NCBI GenBank assembly: GCA_035041965.1
Contig: JAPYMA010000865.1
Span: 62,001 to 126,000, forward strand
Direction of reading: 5' to 3'
Length of the DNA stretch: 64,000 nt
From: Anisakis pegreffii
Taxonomy: Eukaryota; Nematoda; Chromadorea; Rhabditida; Anisakidae
Positions 60,561 through 64,000 of this stretch are shown here, in pieces. The position numbers and the translations under genes are program-made. The notes under the pieces are model-generated. The model made no database searches. It had not been told where the DNA came from and worked only from the letters and a program-made list of their open reading frames with translations. Within the stretch, counting starts at the first letter, position 1; each line of letters opens with the position of its first letter.

Positions 60561-60777
60561 TGATAATGATCATATTACTGATACCAATAATATCAAATAT
60601 AATAATGACAAACAATAATAATAGTAAGGGTAATAATAATAACAGCAATAGTAATAATGCTAATAACAATAATAATGGCAATAAAAGGAGCCATAACAAT
60701 AATAATAAAATAATGATAATATCAATAATAATACTAATAATAATAGTAACAATAATAGTAATCAAAGTAATGATGAC
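60561..60777. repeat. AAT/AAC-rich degenerate microsatellite
   Basis: Interrupted AAT, AAC, AGT and ATC trinucleotides. The plus-strand frame is Asn-rich and the minus-strand frame Leu/Ile-rich, both compositional. Confidence 0.85.
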
Positions 60778-63700
60778 AATGTTATATCAAAATTTGTGTA
60801 TGATATTTGTAATCCCAGCAGTAACCGATGCCGTAAAACATTGCTGAAAGCCATTAGAAACAATCATTATTAACTGTTTGCATGATTTTGTATTTGTTTA
60901 GTAGTTGGGAGCGATTAAGTCAACCGTTCGGATTTCAAATGTGAACGGGCTTTACTGAGTGCGGCATATGGGCTATCGACCGATCTGTTCGAAGGAATTT
61001 CGTTTGAGTGCATCAAATTGTGGGTAGCAGTTAATGAAGGAGATGAGTATTAATGGCCCACCAATGGAACGTTTCTCATTTTTGTTCAGACGGCTGTCCA
61101 CTGGTTTTCAGATGCCTAACACACATGCAGGAAAATATTCTTCCTGTACCAGCTATAAAAATACACAATTAAAAAGTTGTTCATCATGAACTTCTTGAGA
61201 TATTTGTAGAGGTTTAATTTCACTCGTCGAATTCCAACACTCCGAGCATACGATGGCCAACCCTGTTCCACGGCTATTCTTTCAACAACAATACTATAAT
61301 CGAAAATTGCTTCACTGAGAAGGATCACTCAAAAACAGTGGCGTCCATCTGTGCAAACTTTCAATTGATACAAAATTTCATGATCACAATCAGAATTAAG
61401 CAGACCTATTGCCTGCGTCTATACGATATGACACGATAGTATCTTTTGGTTTTTCGTTCGAATATGGGATTACTGCTAATTTAGCGTGGGGGAATGAACA
61501 GAATCGCATGAGGTTACTTGTCCAAAAGTGGTCACTTCAATTTGGTTTCTTATTCAAACATATCATGCATGTATTATCTCTTAAATTGTAATGTAGAATG
61601 TTCATTCAGGTCATAATAAATGTAATTGGGATCACATATAAATCGGATAAGGATTCAGTTCATTCGACATGACTAGGATTAAGCATTCGACATGTGGGTG
61701 TTTATGTTTATGTGCTATCGAAAGCCTTTAAATTTGGTTAAGAAATATAACTCTCGGATTATATCGCGCCCCATTGCGCACTAATAACTAGAATTACGAT
61801 ACAATGCAAGGAACCAGCCGCATTTTGTTGGTTGTTCAATTAAAGAGATTATTTCTGAAGTGGTGTTTCTAAAGTTCCGTTCACTACCCTTCGCAGTCTT
61901 GCTCATTGATTTTGCAATTTTTAAAATGCCTTTCAATGAGTTATTGCTTCTCTTTATCATTGTAGTTTTTTTTTCGGGAGTTCTCCAATCGCGACAATTT
62001 TCTCAGCAAATAATGCAGTTTCATGCGCATTTTCTTTCAGCACTCTTCGTTCCAATAAAATTTTTTAGATGACTTTTCAATTGAGTATCAGTCAACTTAC
62101 TCGTAGTTCACATCTTTCATTCTTATGCACGGAAATAACTATTAGTGCGATCATCTAAAATTTGGTTTGATTTCCACTATATGTACATCTTTATTTTCAT
62201 ATCCTTTTTTCTCAATCATTAAGCGTTCATATTTTCACATTGCACTGATCGCATCAGGTCTTCTCAGCCCCATCGTATCATCTCTGATAATTTAATTAGA
62301 AGAAGTTGCTTTGTTGAAGATTGTTTGAAAGAATGAAAAACTGCTAAATTTGATGGATGGATGAGTCTAATACAACTGACGGCTTCAAATTTTAAAGTAA
62401 TCCGTTTGGAAAACGATATAACCGACCATCCAAAAAAGCTCTCCATAGGCCAGTTAGTTAATCAAAGGGAATTAAAGCTGAATTGGTTTATGAATGAGAC
62501 TGCTTATTACCGTTATTATTGATATTCTCGTTATCTGTTTTCCTTCTCTTAAAATAGTCTGTTTAGATGCATAAGTTGTGCTTTCCTCATGAAACATTTT
62601 CTGAGCAGATGACTGGCATAAGAATCGGTTGAAGCGTGTCGTGTCGTAAATGATAAATCGTCCATGACAAATTGAGCATAAAGCCCCTGGCCGTTATGAA
62701 TGAAGGGATTATAGGGTGTTGTGTATTAATTTGATGTTTGAATTATCTTAAATCTGTTATTAGTTTGCATTCATGTGATCTGCTCGTGCTTCTGCTCACT
62801 CTTATGACATTCGTTAAACCAAATATTGTTGTTTAGAATGCATACTAAAATAAAGTTATTCTTTCTCAATCGTTACACTATTAATTATTAGTTAGTCGTT
62901 AATAAGTCTCATTAGAAGCCATTCTAACATAATAGCGTTTTACTCGACACTAATCATAACTTACCTCACAAACCAAAACAATCATCCACTGATTATACTA
63001 ATATAACTGTTTTGATTCCTGTTTCGTATTGCATTCTCCGTCATCTCATCCTAAACAAGTAATTATCGTATTGTTGGATTTATGCCGTAATATCCAAAGA
63101 GTTGTTGTGCTCGAAACATCTGAAAATATCCCGTGCTGAATGAGTGTTATATGAGACACGAATGGAAACTGATACAGTTTCTGTTGGGAGCGTTGATGTG
63201 TGGGTCGCATGAATAACATCGAAATGAATTCTTCGTTAGCAATGTGCGTTTGAATTTGATATTTTATTCGAAATCAATTAAAATATTAGTCAATTTGAAT
63301 CATTTGTAGTGATTATCCATAAACTACAGTATCACTATATATATATATCAGATTGTTGTTAAATATCAGACAGCAAATACTTGATTCGCGTTTAGATTGA
63401 ATATTTCGACAGCTTTTTCGATAGACAGACGCGGAGGGTGATTGAGAAATAGCGAGATGCTGAGAGTTGCAGACAATGAGACGTAACGTAAACTTTAATC
63501 CAGCCATACATAGGGGCGTATATAGCGTATAATAGCAATTTCCGGCTATTATTCATTGCAAAATGCAATTCGTTTATGAGTATATTCGGATGGATTGATT
63601 ATTCATTCTGTTTGCTCAACGCATGTAATCGACGTAAATAATAATGTTATTATTGGAGCGATAGACATAAAATTATGGTGTGCAAGAATGTGAGTAAAAT

Positions 63701-64000
63701 GAACGAGAAATAGAACGTTTAAATTCGGAATGATTACTGCAGTGCTCAATCATAATGGTTACGAATATGCGAAAAAGGGATTGGGTATTTGTTGTCCATT
63801 TAGTTACTCACTGTTTTGACTGTTTAGCTGTTGTGTTCCCTCATTATGTACTTCAAAAAATGCACTGAATTCATTTCATTTCTAGTTCATCTGTGTAAAC
63901 AGTTGCAAGGATTTTGCTACTGAGGTGATATGTCGCTTAATTTCGAATAATAAATTTTGAATTGTTCTCAAAGCAGAGATTTCTTCATGTTCATTATGAT

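Larger units (their letters stand above)
54505..64000. other. No confident gene; microsatellite-bearing intergenic region
   Basis: Outside the three simple-repeat tracts listed separately, open frames are short (55100-55282, 58568-58780, 61860-62072 plus; 61116-61328, 63313-63507 minus) and have no consistent splice context or domain. Confidence 0.4.

Noticed and set aside
60524..60847. Asn-rich frame with ATG
   Set aside because: Translation of an AAT/AAC repeat; the flanks show no coding signal.
1..64000. tRNA, rRNA, spliced-leader, CRISPR, telomere repeat and transposase searches by eye
   Set aside because: No B-box with correct spacing, no conserved rRNA or SL sequence, no regular spacer array, no TTAGGC array and no transposase or reverse transcriptase motif was found. 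A dedicated search could still find diverged copies.

Overview
The window looks like nuclear DNA of a nematode. It is AT-rich and sparse in genes, with no prokaryotic gene layout. Exons are short and separated by introns of 42 bp to 2.2 kb. 3' splice sites repeatedly read TTTTCAG or TTTCAG, and the clearest gene joins a CAP domain to a ShKT domain, a common nematode combination. No gene carries ribosome binding sites and no long open frame exists, so most short open frames are chance.

Two genes are well supported by homology plus consistent splice phases. At 2116-5963 (+) lies the 3' part of a secreted CAP protein with a CRISP-like hinge, a lysine-rich linker and a ShKT domain. It has two alternative ends, each followed by AATAAA. 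At 18437-22580 (+), probably from 17458, lies a leucine-rich-repeat protein with a cysteine-rich C-terminal cap and a hydrophobic tail. Its introns hold a 26-bp near-perfect hairpin and a foldback element of about 520 bp.

A second tier has good splice signals but no recognised family. It includes a coiled-coil C-terminus at 9453-9605 (+), a single-pass membrane protein at 25495-26967 (+) and a long serine/threonine/lysine-rich gene on the minus strand at 27785-29127. Candidate exons with strong acceptors lie at 12989, 32051, 34957, 40362, 42695, 46220, 48363 and 52449 (+). Exon calling by eye in DNA this AT-rich yields many natural-looking false positives, so these carry low to moderate confidence.

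The last 10 kb (about 54.5-64 kb) contains almost only simple repeats: a TAA/TTA-type array of about 400 bp, 38 AT units and an AAT/AAC-rich stretch. No tRNA, rRNA, CRISPR, prophage or intact transposase was seen. The supported genes do not form an obvious pathway. The two best ones encode extracellular or cell-surface proteins.
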